From IMG/VR virus record IMGVR_UViG_3300044638_003774, positions 1-23,772 of that record: a DNA stretch of 23,772 nt, one strand, 5' to 3'. Shown piece after piece: positions 13,186 through 21,349 of this stretch; the first letter of the stretch is position 1, and each line of letters begins with the position of its first letter. The translations under genes were made by a program, and so were the position numbers. A model generated the notes under the pieces. The model was not told the DNA's origin, did not search any database, and saw only the letters and a list, made by a program, of their open reading frames with translations. The stretch comes from a virus.

Positions 13186-14061
13186 ATGGCATCAGTATCG
13201 CAGACTGGGCGGCAAAAGGCCAAGCCGTTCACTGTTCAAGACCAAATCACGGCAGAAGTGGCCGCCGCGTGTGGCGTTGGCATTCGGGAGATCGGCAGGA
13301 TAGTCGGATGGACTCACACCCGAGTCAGGACCCACCTGTTGCCGACGGTTGCCGAGAAAAAGCGTGTTGCTCAACGTGCCTATTATGCGCAAAATGCGGA
13401 CGCTTGTCGCCAATTCGCCCGTCGCTACTATCGATTAAACATTGAATATCGGCGCAAGCAAGATCGGTTATACTACGCTAGAAACGCCGAGAAGTGTCGG
13501 CAATATAAGCGTCAAAAACGGCTGGAAAACCCCACTGAAAACCGCGAAAGATGCCGTCGTTACTACGAAGCCAATCGCGACAGGATGCGTGAATGTTGCC
13601 GCCGGTATCGAGAGGTAAACCCAGAAAAGCATCGTGAATACTGCCGCCAGTGGCGCAAAGTCAACCTTGATAAAGAACGTCAAGCCAGCCGCCGCCGTTC
13701 TGCGTGGAAGCGCGCAGCAAGGAGACGGGCACTGCATCCTGTCACGCAGCAGCAAATCGACGCCCGCTTCGCGCTGTGGAGCAACCGCTGTGCATTCTGC
13801 GGAGTGGATGCCGGGCATGAACGCAACCGCAGGTACGAACGGCTGACCGTTGAGCACGTGCTGGCCCTGACCAAGGGCGGACTCGATGAGGCGAGCAACA
13901 TCATCCCGGCCTGCTCCACGTGCAACACCAGCAAGAAAGCCTCGCCGGTTGAGGCTTGGTACCGCCGCCAACCGTGGTTCACGGATCAACGCTGGCGGAA
14001 GATTAAACGCCATTGCCCTGCCGCCGTGGTGGGTCAACTTCCGTTGGCGCTGGCGGCGTAG
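13186..14061 (+). CDS. HNH endonuclease with seven 15-residue repeats (mobile insertion)
   Basis: 291 residues. An N-terminal helix-turn-helix-like segment (16-52, TAEVAAACGVGIREIGRIVGW) is followed by seven consecutive 15-residue repeats (64-168) with consensus R-x-Y-Y-x-x-N-x-E-K-x-R-x-x-C/A, rich in Arg, Tyr and Cys. Then come a basic stretch and an HNH domain: Cys202/Cys205, Glu223-His224, Asn238, Cys243/Cys246 and Asn247. The two Cys pairs bind a structural zinc. The gene interrupts the normal portal-capsid order and is richer in A+T and less codon-biased than its neighbours, consistent with a free-standing homing endonuclease. It could instead be a packaging-linked HNH, but those usually lie beside terminase. 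The nuclease fold is secure, the mobility inferred. Confidence 0.88.
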   Translation: MASVSQTGRQKAKPFTVQDQITAEVAAACGVGIREIGRIVGWTHTRVRTHLLPTVAEKKRVAQRAYYAQNADACRQFARRYYRLNIEYRRKQDRLYYARNAEKCRQYKRQKRLENPTENRERCRRYYEANRDRMRECCRRYREVNPEKHREYCRQWRKVNLDKERQASRRRSAWKRAARRRALHPVTQQQIDARFALWSNRCAFCGVDAGHERNRRYERLTVEHVLALTKGGLDEASNIIPACSTCNTSKKASPVEAWYRRQPWFTDQRWRKIKRHCPAAVVGQLPLALAA

Positions 14062-14096
14062 GTAGTCCATAGCCTGACGCCAGCGACTGTCTGGCC

Positions 14097-16091
14097 TTGG
14101 ATTCCACCCTAGATCTCACGAAGCTGCGCGGCCCCCAGCGGCGAGAGCTGCCCGGCGGCATGCAGCTGGAAGAGAAAACCGACGAAACGCTCACATTCTC
14201 GTTTTCTAGCGAGGCGCCCGTAGAGCGATTCTTCGGCCGCGAGATCCTGGTGCATGAGCAAGGCGCCATGGACCTGTCGCGATTGAACGACGGCGCGCCA
14301 TGGCTCTGGGGGCATGACCCCAACAAGGTCTTGGGCGTTGTTGAAAAGGCCTGGCTGGGTGACGATCGCCGTCTGTACTCCACGGTGCGGTGGAGCCCAA
14401 ACACTACGGAACGCGGAACAGAAGAGCACCGCCGCCGCGTCGATATTGAAGCCGGCATTACGAAAAACGTCTCGTTCGCCTACAGCATTGACGACATCGA
14501 AGAGCGCAGCGGCGACTTTTACGTGACTAGATGGAAGGCCCTGGAGGTCTCCAGCGTTTCCGTCCCCGCCGACCAGACCGTAGGCCTGGGCCGCGCCATG
14601 GATGAGCCGGCGGCTGAGCCTGAGCCTGCTGCTGAGCCCACCCCGGAGCCCCCCGCGCCGGCAGAGCCGACCGTGACGATTGACCCCGAGTTGGTCAAGT
14701 CTGCTGTTAGCAAGGCCCTCCATAGCCTGACAGCACAGACCGCCGAGCGGACTGAATCATCCGATCCAATCCCAATGACCACTGAAACGATCAACGTGGA
14801 GGAGGTGGCGCAGAACGCCCGGCAGGCCGAGCGTGAACGCGTCGCAGCCATCCGCGGCATGTGTGACCAGTTCCAACTCCCGGAGCTGGTCGAGAAACTC
14901 ATCAATGACGAAGCTTCCATCGATGCCGCCCGTGCGGTGGTGATGGAACAGATCGGCATGCGCAAGGTTCCCTTTGAGGGCCGCGTGCACGATGCCGGCG
15001 GCGCTGAGCTGGGCCTGAGCAAGCGTGAGGTGAAGCGCTACAGCTTCCTGCGTGTCGCTCAGTATCTGGCCGACCCCAACCCCCGTACCGCTGAGGCCGC
15101 CGGCTTTGAGCTGGAGGTGGCCCGTGCCGCCCAGGCCAAGCACAGCCGCTCTGCCAATGGCGTGCTGATCCCCTGGGAAGTGCTGGGCTCCAGCCGCGCT
15201 GCTGAGACCCCCGGCCAGGTGGTCGGCACCTTCGGCGATGGTGGTGCACTGGTCGGCACCGATCGGCTCGATGCACAGTTCATTGATCTGATCCGCAACC
15301 GCAGCGCCTTCTTGAACAGCGGCCTCACCATGCTCTCCGGCCTGGAGGGTAACGTTGAGATCCCCAAGAAGCTCAGCTCCAGCCAGTATTACTTCGTCGG
15401 CGAGAATGCTGATGTTGCCAACAGCAAGCTCACCTTCGGCCTGGTGAACATGATCCCCCGGACCATCGGCGTTCGCGTGCCGATCAGCCGCCGGATGATG
15501 ATCCAGAGCTCCCCCGACGTGGAGAACCTGGTGCGGATCGACATGGCCGAGTCCGTGGCCTTGGGCATGGACTACACCATCGGCTACGGCACCGGTTCCA
15601 ACGGCCAGCCGCTGGGCATCATCAACACCACCGGCATTGGCTCGGTGACCTTCGCTGGCGGCACTGCTAAGGACTTCCCCGCCAGCCTCGGCGGTGGCTC
15701 TGCTCTGAACTGCGGTGACTGGGGCGACTACGTGGACCTGGAAACCGAACTGGCGATCGACAACCTCGACGCCGGCTCAATGCGCTACATCGGCAACAGC
15801 GTGGTGCGCGGCGCCCTGAAGCAGACCCTGAGGGCATCCTCGGCTGGCTCTGACTACATAATGACCGATGCCGGCACTGTGAACGGTTACCAGTTCACCG
15901 TGTCCAACCAGATGCAGCAGAACGATGTTCTGTTCGGCAACTTCGCCGATTGCGTGGTGGGCATGTGGAGCGGCCTGGATGTGGTGGTTGACCCCTACAC
16001 CCAGAGCGCCAGCGGCCAGGTGATCCTGACCGTGCATCAGGACTTCGACGTAGCAGTGCGTCGCGCTCAGTCGTTCGCTCTGGGCACCTGA
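14097..16091 (+). CDS. Prohead protease-major capsid protein fusion (HK97 fold)
   Basis: 664 residues. Residues 1-168 are the prohead protease: LTFSFSSEAPVERFFG, then LSRLNDGAPWLWGHD (His73), ITKNVSFAYSIDD (Ser126 region) and LEVSSVSVPAD. A Pro/Glu-rich hinge (169-195) leads to a helical delta/scaffold segment (about 196-300), then an HK97-type capsid domain (about 305-664) with AQFIDLIRNRSAFLNSGL, VGENADVANSKLTFGLVNMIPRTIG and GTGSNGQPLGI. The protein should self-assemble and cleave itself to mature coat. The TTG at 14097 is the first start after an in-frame stop at 14070. The ATG at 14160 would shorten it by 21 residues and is the alternative. No clear ribosome site decides between them. 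Single-gene fusions of this type are known in other phages. Confidence 0.92.
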   Translation: MDSTLDLTKLRGPQRRELPGGMQLEEKTDETLTFSFSSEAPVERFFGREILVHEQGAMDLSRLNDGAPWLWGHDPNKVLGVVEKAWLGDDRRLYSTVRWSPNTTERGTEEHRRRVDIEAGITKNVSFAYSIDDIEERSGDFYVTRWKALEVSSVSVPADQTVGLGRAMDEPAAEPEPAAEPTPEPPAPAEPTVTIDPELVKSAVSKALHSLTAQTAERTESSDPIPMTTETINVEEVAQNARQAERERVAAIRGMCDQFQLPELVEKLINDEASIDAARAVVMEQIGMRKVPFEGRVHDAGGAELGLSKREVKRYSFLRVAQYLADPNPRTAEAAGFELEVARAAQAKHSRSANGVLIPWEVLGSSRAAETPGQVVGTFGDGGALVGTDRLDAQFIDLIRNRSAFLNSGLTMLSGLEGNVEIPKKLSSSQYYFVGENADVANSKLTFGLVNMIPRTIGVRVPISRRMMIQSSPDVENLVRIDMAESVALGMDYTIGYGTGSNGQPLGIINTTGIGSVTFAGGTAKDFPASLGGGSALNCGDWGDYVDLETELAIDNLDAGSMRYIGNSVVRGALKQTLRASSAGSDYIMTDAGTVNGYQFTVSNQMQQNDVLFGNFADCVVGMWSGLDVVVDPYTQSASGQVILTVHQDFDVAVRRAQSFALGT

Positions 16092-16093
16092 TT

Positions 16094-16327
16094 ATGAGGC
16101 TGCAGATTCTCTCGAACTGCAGAGCAGACGGTCGCCACCTCGCCATGGGTGAGGTGGCTGACCTTCCTCAAGGCCCAGCTAACGAGCTGCTGGCGCTGGG
16201 CATGGCGTCGATTGCGCCAGAGCCCGAGCCAGAGCCCGAACTTGAGCCCGCCCCGGCCTGTCCACCCAAGCCGCGGCGCTCTGCAAAAACTTCCACCCCT
16301 GACCCCACCCCCACCCCGGAGGATTGA
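16094..16327 (+). CDS. Small head-associated protein with Pro/Glu tail
   Basis: 77 residues. The N-terminal 40 residues (MRLQILSNCRADGRHLAMGEVADLP ... ELLALGMASIAPE) have the small beta-barrel pattern of short phage head proteins encoded just after the capsid gene: a VxG-type turn, a GEVxDLP strand, a helix and LGxA. The rest is low complexity, with alternating Pro-Glu followed by a basic KPRR stretch, probably disordered. The ATG is 2 bp after the capsid stop. It may be a decoration or connector adaptor protein. I cannot assign it to a named family with confidence. Confidence 0.6.
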   Translation: MRLQILSNCRADGRHLAMGEVADLPQGPANELLALGMASIAPEPEPEPELEPAPACPPKPRRSAKTSTPDPTPTPED

Positions 16328-16330
16328 TCA

Positions 16331-16711
16331 ATGGCCATTGAACTCAGAAACCTGGAGCAGCTCCAGGCCTTCGACATCCGCACTCCCTCGACCCTCAGCG
16401 CCAACGGCAACACCACCGGCGTTGATCTGTCGGGCATCGACGGTGACGCCCTGTTCATCCTGAGCGCCGGCACCAGTTCGACGGGAACCATCAATGCCAA
16501 GCTGCAGCACTCGCTGACCGTCGGCGGCACTTATGACGACGTGCCCAACGGCGCGTTCGCTCAGCTGACCGCTGCTGCCAGCACCCAGAAAGTGGCGGTT
16601 GCCCGCGAGGAACTGCGCCCCTTCCTGCGCATCTCCTTCTCCGGCCTGGCATCCTCCTACTCGGCTGCCGTGAGCTGTGTGGCAGTCGGCGGCGCCCGTT
16701 ACGCGGTCTGA
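16331..16711 (+). CDS. Putative virion structural protein (head decoration or completion)
   Basis: 126 residues, beta-rich and hydrophilic: LQAFDIRTPSTLSANGNTTG, DGDALFILSAGT, TGTINAKLQHSLTVGGTYDDVP, FLRISFSGLASSYSAAVSCVAVGG. Such alternating strands with a TYDDVPNGAF-type loop are common in small phage structural proteins next to the head-tail joining gene. A strong Shine-Dalgarno GGAGGA (16318-16323) lies 7 nt before the ATG, fitting high expression. The gene sits between the capsid cluster and a gpFII-like gene, so a decoration or head-surface role is likely. No specific family recognised. Confidence 0.6.
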   Translation: MAIELRNLEQLQAFDIRTPSTLSANGNTTGVDLSGIDGDALFILSAGTSSTGTINAKLQHSLTVGGTYDDVPNGAFAQLTAAASTQKVAVAREELRPFLRISFSGLASSYSAAVSCVAVGGARYAV

Positions 16712-16713
16712 CC

Positions 16714-17016
16714 ATGATCCAGGAAGTCCCCGACGATTTCCTGCTGGCTGACTTCGGCTCCAGCGTCACTGCTGGGGCCGTTGTTGGTTTGGGGTTTATG
16801 GACCGCGCCAGCCAGATCATTATGAATGACAACGTGGTAACGGTGGACTATGCGCTGACCGTCAGGACTGATCAGTTCGGCGGTTTGCAGTATGGCGACC
16901 AAGTGCAGCACGAAGGCCTGACGTACAGGCTGCAGCATGAACCGTTGCGTCTGGCTGATGGCCGGTTCTGCGTGATGGTGCTGGAGCTGCTGAGCCCGCA
17001 GCCGACGCCGATTTAG
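16714..17016 (+). CDS. Head-tail joining protein (gpFII-like)
   Basis: 100 residues. The pattern DDFLLADFG (7-15), then GLGFMDRAS, a polar beta region VVTVDYALTVRTDQF, GLQYGDQVQHEGLTYRLQHEP, and LADGRFCVMVLELLSP at the end is the small beta-barrel of head-tail attachment proteins such as lambda gpFII. The G-D-x-V-x-x-x-G-x-x-Y segment and a C-terminal DGxFxxxxL strand are the strongest cues. It would sit below gpW and provide the tail docking site. The ATG is 2 bp after the previous stop. In lambda the next genes are tail genes (Z, U, V), but here the fibre module intervenes. Confidence 0.68.
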   Translation: MIQEVPDDFLLADFGSSVTAGAVVGLGFMDRASQIIMNDNVVTVDYALTVRTDQFGGLQYGDQVQHEGLTYRLQHEPLRLADGRFCVMVLELLSPQPTPI

Positions 17017-17051
17017 ACATTGAGTCAGCAGCCGATCGTTACTCTGTAAGC

Positions 17052-20000
17052 ATGACCCAGCCCACGACGATTTCAGGCCTGCCCGACGCGACGGGGCCGC
17101 TTACAGGCGCTGAGCGGGTACCGATTGATGATGTAGTAGCGGGTGTCACCAAGGATTGCAGCACGCTGCAGATTGCGCAGACGCTGCCTGATGCGGCAAG
17201 CAGCAATCGCGGGGCGATGACGGCTGCGCAGGCGCTGAAGCTGGCGGGGATTGCCGCGGGTGCCACCGCCAACGCCACTGATGCACAGCTGCGCGACCGA
17301 GCGACGCATACCGGTGAGCAGGCGATTAGCACGATCACGGGCCTTGCGGCTGCGTTGTTGGGCAAGGAGAATGTCGGCGTTGCTGCTGCTGCTGTAGCGC
17401 AACTGGTGACGCAACTGCGCAACAGCAGGAAGATTTACGTTTCGCTGGAGGGCAACGACTTCAACAACGGCACCAGTGATGCTGAGCCACTGCGCACGCT
17501 GCGTGCTGCGTCATTGGCTGCGCTGCCGGGTGATGTGGTGTTCGTTGCACCGGGCACGTATGTGGAGTCGATTCTGCCGATTCGTTGGAAGTATGACGTA
17601 ACGATTTTCGGCTCAGGGTTGCGCAGCACGATCGTGCAGGGTGCAGCCGGGCAGGAGTTTAACGATATTTTCAAGGTCGATTCTGGTTTCTGGTGCTGGG
17701 GCGTGTCGTTTGCTGGGCACCAGGCGGATGAGACGCGGCAGGCATGGGCGATTGATTTTGATGAGCTGGCGGATAATACAGCGCGTGGTGCTGTCGGACT
17801 TGGCGCGTTCATTCTGAAGTCGCCCTACATCCAGAATTGCACCAGTATTACGGCTGAGGATGATGGTGGTCTAGCTGGTTCACAGAGCACGGGGAACACA
17901 GGCGGCGGCATCCGTGTGGATGGTGGCAAGTGTGCGTTGAACAGTCCCATCAGGTCGATGGTGGTGGACAGTTATACGCAGGTGAATCTGGGCGGCCCTG
18001 GCTGCCTGGTGGTGAATGATGGTTATGCGCAGTTGGTGAGCTTCTTCGGGACGTTCTGCACGTATCACGTTCGGACCGAGAGTGGCGGCCAGGTCAATTT
18101 GAGTGGTGGCGGCACTACTGACTTTGGCGTGTATGGCCTGATGGCAGATGGCTACAGCAGCAGGCCGCTGTTCACTGGTAGTGCGCGAGTGGCTGGCTAT
18201 GGCGCTGTGCGGCTGCAGAAGACGGTCACGATTGACGTGGCGACCAATGTGTTCGGCTGCGTCGCGCACGGGCTGTCAGCGGGCGATCAGGTGGTGTTCA
18301 GTGCCACGCAAGGCACGCTGCCTACGGGTCTGACGGCCAACACGATTTACTTTGTGATCAGCAGCGGCCTAACGGCTGATGCGTTCCAGGTGAGCACCAC
18401 GTCGGGTGGTGGTGCGCTGGATGTGACGGGCACTGCTAGCGGCACCTATGAGTTTGTGCGGCAGGGCGCTACGCAGCTCGATGTGATCGGCTTCGGTGCC
18501 AACCGCTTGGGGCGTCAGATCAAGTATCCGAGTGCCGGCAGCCTGGGCAGCCCTGGCAATGCGGTGCAGGTAACAGCACGGGGCGGCAGCACGCCTGGCA
18601 GCACGTTCACGGTGACGCTGGCGAGTAGCACCATCGGCCACGAGTACGTGGGTGGCGGCACGGTGACGGTGGGTGGGACTGGTTACCCGATCACCAGTGC
18701 CAGCTACAACAAGTCCACGGGTGTGACGGTGTTGACGGCGACGGGGTATGCACCAACGATCGGCGCAAGCGTGACGCTGGCGGGACTTTCGTTTATCTGT
18801 GATTCATCGTCACGCCCGAATGCTGGGCAGTTGATGTTCCCGCAGTTGGTGTTCCCGCGAAATGCTACGACGGAGGTGGCTGAGGCTAAGACGTTTGCTT
18901 ACACCAGGGTCAGCAATTATGTGCTGACTTATACCGAAGCGACATCACCATCGGGCCCTGAGCACGAGTATGTGAGCGGCGGCACGGCAACGATCGGCGG
19001 CACGGATTATGGGGTGGCCGGTGCGGTTTACAACAAGACCACAGGCGTGGTGACGCTGACGGTAAAGACGATCCTGCCTGCCGGCAATGGCAACGTGACG
19101 GTGAATGGGCTGCGATTCATCTGCCCAACGAGCGCCTACATCGTCACCAGCAGCGTGCCGATCAATGCCAGCGGCGTTGCGGTGGCGAACACTGATCCGA
19201 CCAGGGCGGGTTATCGGGTGGTGTTCTACTCGGGGTTGAATGGTGGGTTGAAGGATGCGGTGACAGCGGGCCAGGTGCTCGACTTCCGCAACCGGTCGCA
19301 GATTAGCGCACCTTCACATACGTTTGAGTTTGTGGGTGCGGGCACGAATTATGACGCGCTGCCGTGGAATGGTGGTGTACCAGTACCGGCCAATGCGATT
19401 GTTGAGACGAACAATGGCAAGGTGTATAGCAGCAACACGAATGAGAAGGGTGACTTCAAGGTTGGCAGCCAGTTCGAGGTAGACGGCACCACCGGCAGCG
19501 TCACGATCAACACGGATCAGTTCAATCTGAGCGGTCTGAACTTCATCGGGCCATTTTCGCGGAACGGCGGGATCAGCACCGTTGGCGAGCAGCTCAGGGA
19601 GATCAGCAACAACACCTCACTGATCGCCTCAACCGGCGCCCCTGACGGGAACACTGCACCGACGCAGTTTGCGGTCAAGACCTATGCGGATAACAAGTTC
19701 CTGCAGAACGTGACGGTGACAGCGGGCCTGCCGCTGACGATCACCGACACCAGCACGCAGGACGGGCAGGGGTACTGGACGCGGACCAGGCGGCTGGAGC
19801 TGTCGGTAAACACCGCCAACGGCCTGGCCAGGCTGGACAGCTCGGGCCTGATCCCATTGTCGCTGCTGTCGCTGTTCACCTCCACTGCTGCTGGATTGGT
19901 CCCTGCCAGCGGTGGTGGTACGAGCACCTTCCTGCGGGCTGACGGCACGTTTGCGGCGCCTCCTGCTGGCCCTGATGGCACGGTGACCAGCGTTGCGCTG

Positions 20001-20594
20001 GATCTGCCTAGCAGTGTGTTTTCAGTATCTGGCAGCCCGGTGACGAGCTCTGGCACGCTAACCGGTGCATTCCAGACGCAGGCGGTTGGCGCGGTGTTTG
20101 CTGGCCCGGCCAGTGGCGCTGCGGCAGCACCGACGTTCCGAGCGTTGACGGCTGGTGATGTGAGCTTGGGCACCAGTAGCACGCCGCAGTTTGCAGGGCT
20201 GGGCCTGGGTACGGCTGCCGTGACGGGATGGGAACTGACGGTAGGCGGTGCGACCTGCCAGGTGCGGAATACGGTGACGGCGGTAAGCAATGTTTACACG
20301 TTGGATGTGCAGGCTGCTAATGAGTTTGTCACTGCTGCAGCGATTGCAGCGGCAACTACAATTAACCTGTCGAATCTTAATACGATTCCGAGCGGGTATT
20401 TGTGGCGGGGGGTGCTGAGTTTTCAGTATACATCAGGTACGATTTCATGGTTTACGGGAAACAGTGGTTACACGGTGAAGTGGGATGGTGGAACGGCAAT
20501 GACACCCACTGCCAGCGAGGTTGAGAAGGTTGTCATTGAAGTTGTTGGTGGTGGCACGACGATTGAGATTGCACCACTTAAGGGGAGGGCGTGA
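17052..20594 (+). CDS. Large tail fibre/tailspike-like adsorption protein
   Basis: 1180 residues. Residues 1-45 (TISGLPDATGPLTGAERVPIDD) are the usual virion-attachment start of many fibres. Residues 127-375 (IYVSLEGNDFNNGTSDAEPLRTLRAAS ... DVVFVAPGTYVE) begin a right-handed parallel beta-helix. About 393-466 is a CVAHGLSAGDQVVFSATQG ... GTYEF domain seen in phage fibres. Two related domains follow, each with EYVxGGTxTxGGT, YNKxTGV and a LxFIC ending (about 520-580 and 635-700). The C-terminus has GGGTSTFLRADGTFAAPP and FAGPASGAAAAPTFRALTAGD, standard fibre repeats. It should bind host surface glycans. Codon choice (GCG, ACG, GTG) differs from the capsid genes (GCC, ACC). The gene's position between head-completion and tail genes is atypical. 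Confidence 0.82.
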   Translation: MTQPTTISGLPDATGPLTGAERVPIDDVVAGVTKDCSTLQIAQTLPDAASSNRGAMTAAQALKLAGIAAGATANATDAQLRDRATHTGEQAISTITGLAAALLGKENVGVAAAAVAQLVTQLRNSRKIYVSLEGNDFNNGTSDAEPLRTLRAASLAALPGDVVFVAPGTYVESILPIRWKYDVTIFGSGLRSTIVQGAAGQEFNDIFKVDSGFWCWGVSFAGHQADETRQAWAIDFDELADNTARGAVGLGAFILKSPYIQNCTSITAEDDGGLAGSQSTGNTGGGIRVDGGKCALNSPIRSMVVDSYTQVNLGGPGCLVVNDGYAQLVSFFGTFCTYHVRTESGGQVNLSGGGTTDFGVYGLMADGYSSRPLFTGSARVAGYGAVRLQKTVTIDVATNVFGCVAHGLSAGDQVVFSATQGTLPTGLTANTIYFVISSGLTADAFQVSTTSGGGALDVTGTASGTYEFVRQGATQLDVIGFGANRLGRQIKYPSAGSLGSPGNAVQVTARGGSTPGSTFTVTLASSTIGHEYVGGGTVTVGGTGYPITSASYNKSTGVTVLTATGYAPTIGASVTLAGLSFICDSSSRPNAGQLMFPQLVFPRNATTEVAEAKTFAYTRVSNYVLTYTEATSPSGPEHEYVSGGTATIGGTDYGVAGAVYNKTTGVVTLTVKTILPAGNGNVTVNGLRFICPTSAYIVTSSVPINASGVAVANTDPTRAGYRVVFYSGLNGGLKDAVTAGQVLDFRNRSQISAPSHTFEFVGAGTNYDALPWNGGVPVPANAIVETNNGKVYSSNTNEKGDFKVGSQFEVDGTTGSVTINTDQFNLSGLNFIGPFSRNGGISTVGEQLREISNNTSLIASTGAPDGNTAPTQFAVKTYADNKFLQNVTVTAGLPLTITDTSTQDGQGYWTRTRRLELSVNTANGLARLDSSGLIPLSLLSLFTSTAAGLVPASGGGTSTFLRADGTFAAPPAGPDGTVTSVALDLPSSVFSVSGSPVTSSGTLTGAFQTQAVGAVFAGPASGAAAAPTFRALTAGDVSLGTSSTPQFAGLGLGTAAVTGWELTVGGATCQVRNTVTAVSNVYTLDVQAANEFVTAAAIAAATTINLSNLNTIPSGYLWRGVLSFQYTSGTISWFTGNSGYTVKWDGGTAMTPTASEVEKVVIEVVGGGTTIEIAPLKGRA

Positions 20595-20596
20595 TC

Positions 20597-21349
20597 ATGC
20601 TGGGACGTAGTGCATTGCTGGCAGCAACGAATAGTGGCGGGCCGCCGGGCTTCGGCACAAAGTACACCAACCCTGCGACGTTGCCTGCAGGCGAGGGCAA
20701 CGGCGTTGCATTCTCCCCCGCTGGTGATGCTCTTGCAGTGGCTCATCAAAGTTCTTCCTACATCACCGCCTATCCGTGGTCTGCATCAGGATTTGGCACA
20801 AAGTACACCAACCCTGCGACGTTGCCTACAGGCGCCGGCAGGGGCGTTGCATTCTCCCCCGCTGGTAATTCTATCGCGGTGGCTCACACCTCCTCCCCCT
20901 ACATCACCGCCTATCCATGGTCTACATCAGGCTTCGGCACGAAATACACCAATCCTGCGACGTTGCCTGCAAGCACCGGCGCGGGCGTTGCATTTTCACC
21001 CGCTGGTGATGCTCTTGCAGTGGCTCACATCTCCTCCCCCTACATCACCGCCTATCCGTGGTCGGTATCAGGCTTCGGCACGAAATACACCAACCCTGCG
21101 ACGTTGCCTACAGGCACCGGCAGGGGCGTTGCATTCTCCCCCGCTGGTGATGCGATTGCAGTGGGTCATGACAACAACCCCTACATCACCGCCTATCCGT
21201 GGTCTGCATCAGGATTTGGCACAAAGTACACCAACCCTGCAACGTTGCCTGCAGGCGAGGGCAACGGCGTTGCATTTTCACCGGCTGGTGATGCTCTTGC
21301 AGTGGCTCACGCCTCCTCCCTCATCACCGTCTACCCCTGGAACTCCTAA
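20597..21349 (+). CDS. Five-repeat beta-propeller protein, probable receptor-binding factor
   Basis: 250 residues. After a short lead of 17 residues, the whole protein is five tandem 47-residue units (last one 45), each GFGTKYTNPATLP-x-GxGxGVAFSPAGD-ALAVAH-xSS-YITAYPWS. The GVAFSPAGDxLAVAH and ITAYPW strands match WD40-like propeller blades. Five units of 47 residues is the arrangement of the sugar-binding five-bladed propeller tachylectin-2, so a closed five-bladed lectin-like ring is plausible. Start choice: AGGGGAGGG (20581-20589) lies 7 nt before the ATG at 20597 but only 1 nt before the GTG at 20591, so 20597 is preferred. Neighbours are a fibre and a fibre-assembly protein. The receptor role is inferred. 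Confidence 0.75.
   Translation: MLGRSALLAATNSGGPPGFGTKYTNPATLPAGEGNGVAFSPAGDALAVAHQSSSYITAYPWSASGFGTKYTNPATLPTGAGRGVAFSPAGNSIAVAHTSSPYITAYPWSTSGFGTKYTNPATLPASTGAGVAFSPAGDALAVAHISSPYITAYPWSVSGFGTKYTNPATLPTGTGRGVAFSPAGDAIAVGHDNNPYITAYPWSASGFGTKYTNPATLPAGEGNGVAFSPAGDALAVAHASSLITVYPWNS
20648..21346 (+). repeat. Five tandem 141-bp repeats inside the propeller gene
   Basis: Units begin at 20648, 20789, 20930, 21071 and 21212, the last being 6 bp shorter. Each starts GGNTTYGGCACRAARTACACC. Units 1 and 5 share long identical stretches, including the GCAGGCGAGGGCAACGGC segment that units 2-4 lack. Near-identity at the DNA level points to recent duplication or recombination within the gene. The unit length is a multiple of three, so loss or gain keeps the frame. 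Confidence 0.92.

Noticed and set aside
20648-21346. Direct repeats suggestive of a CRISPR array
   Set aside because: The units are 141 bp, translated, and have no spacer-repeat alternation.
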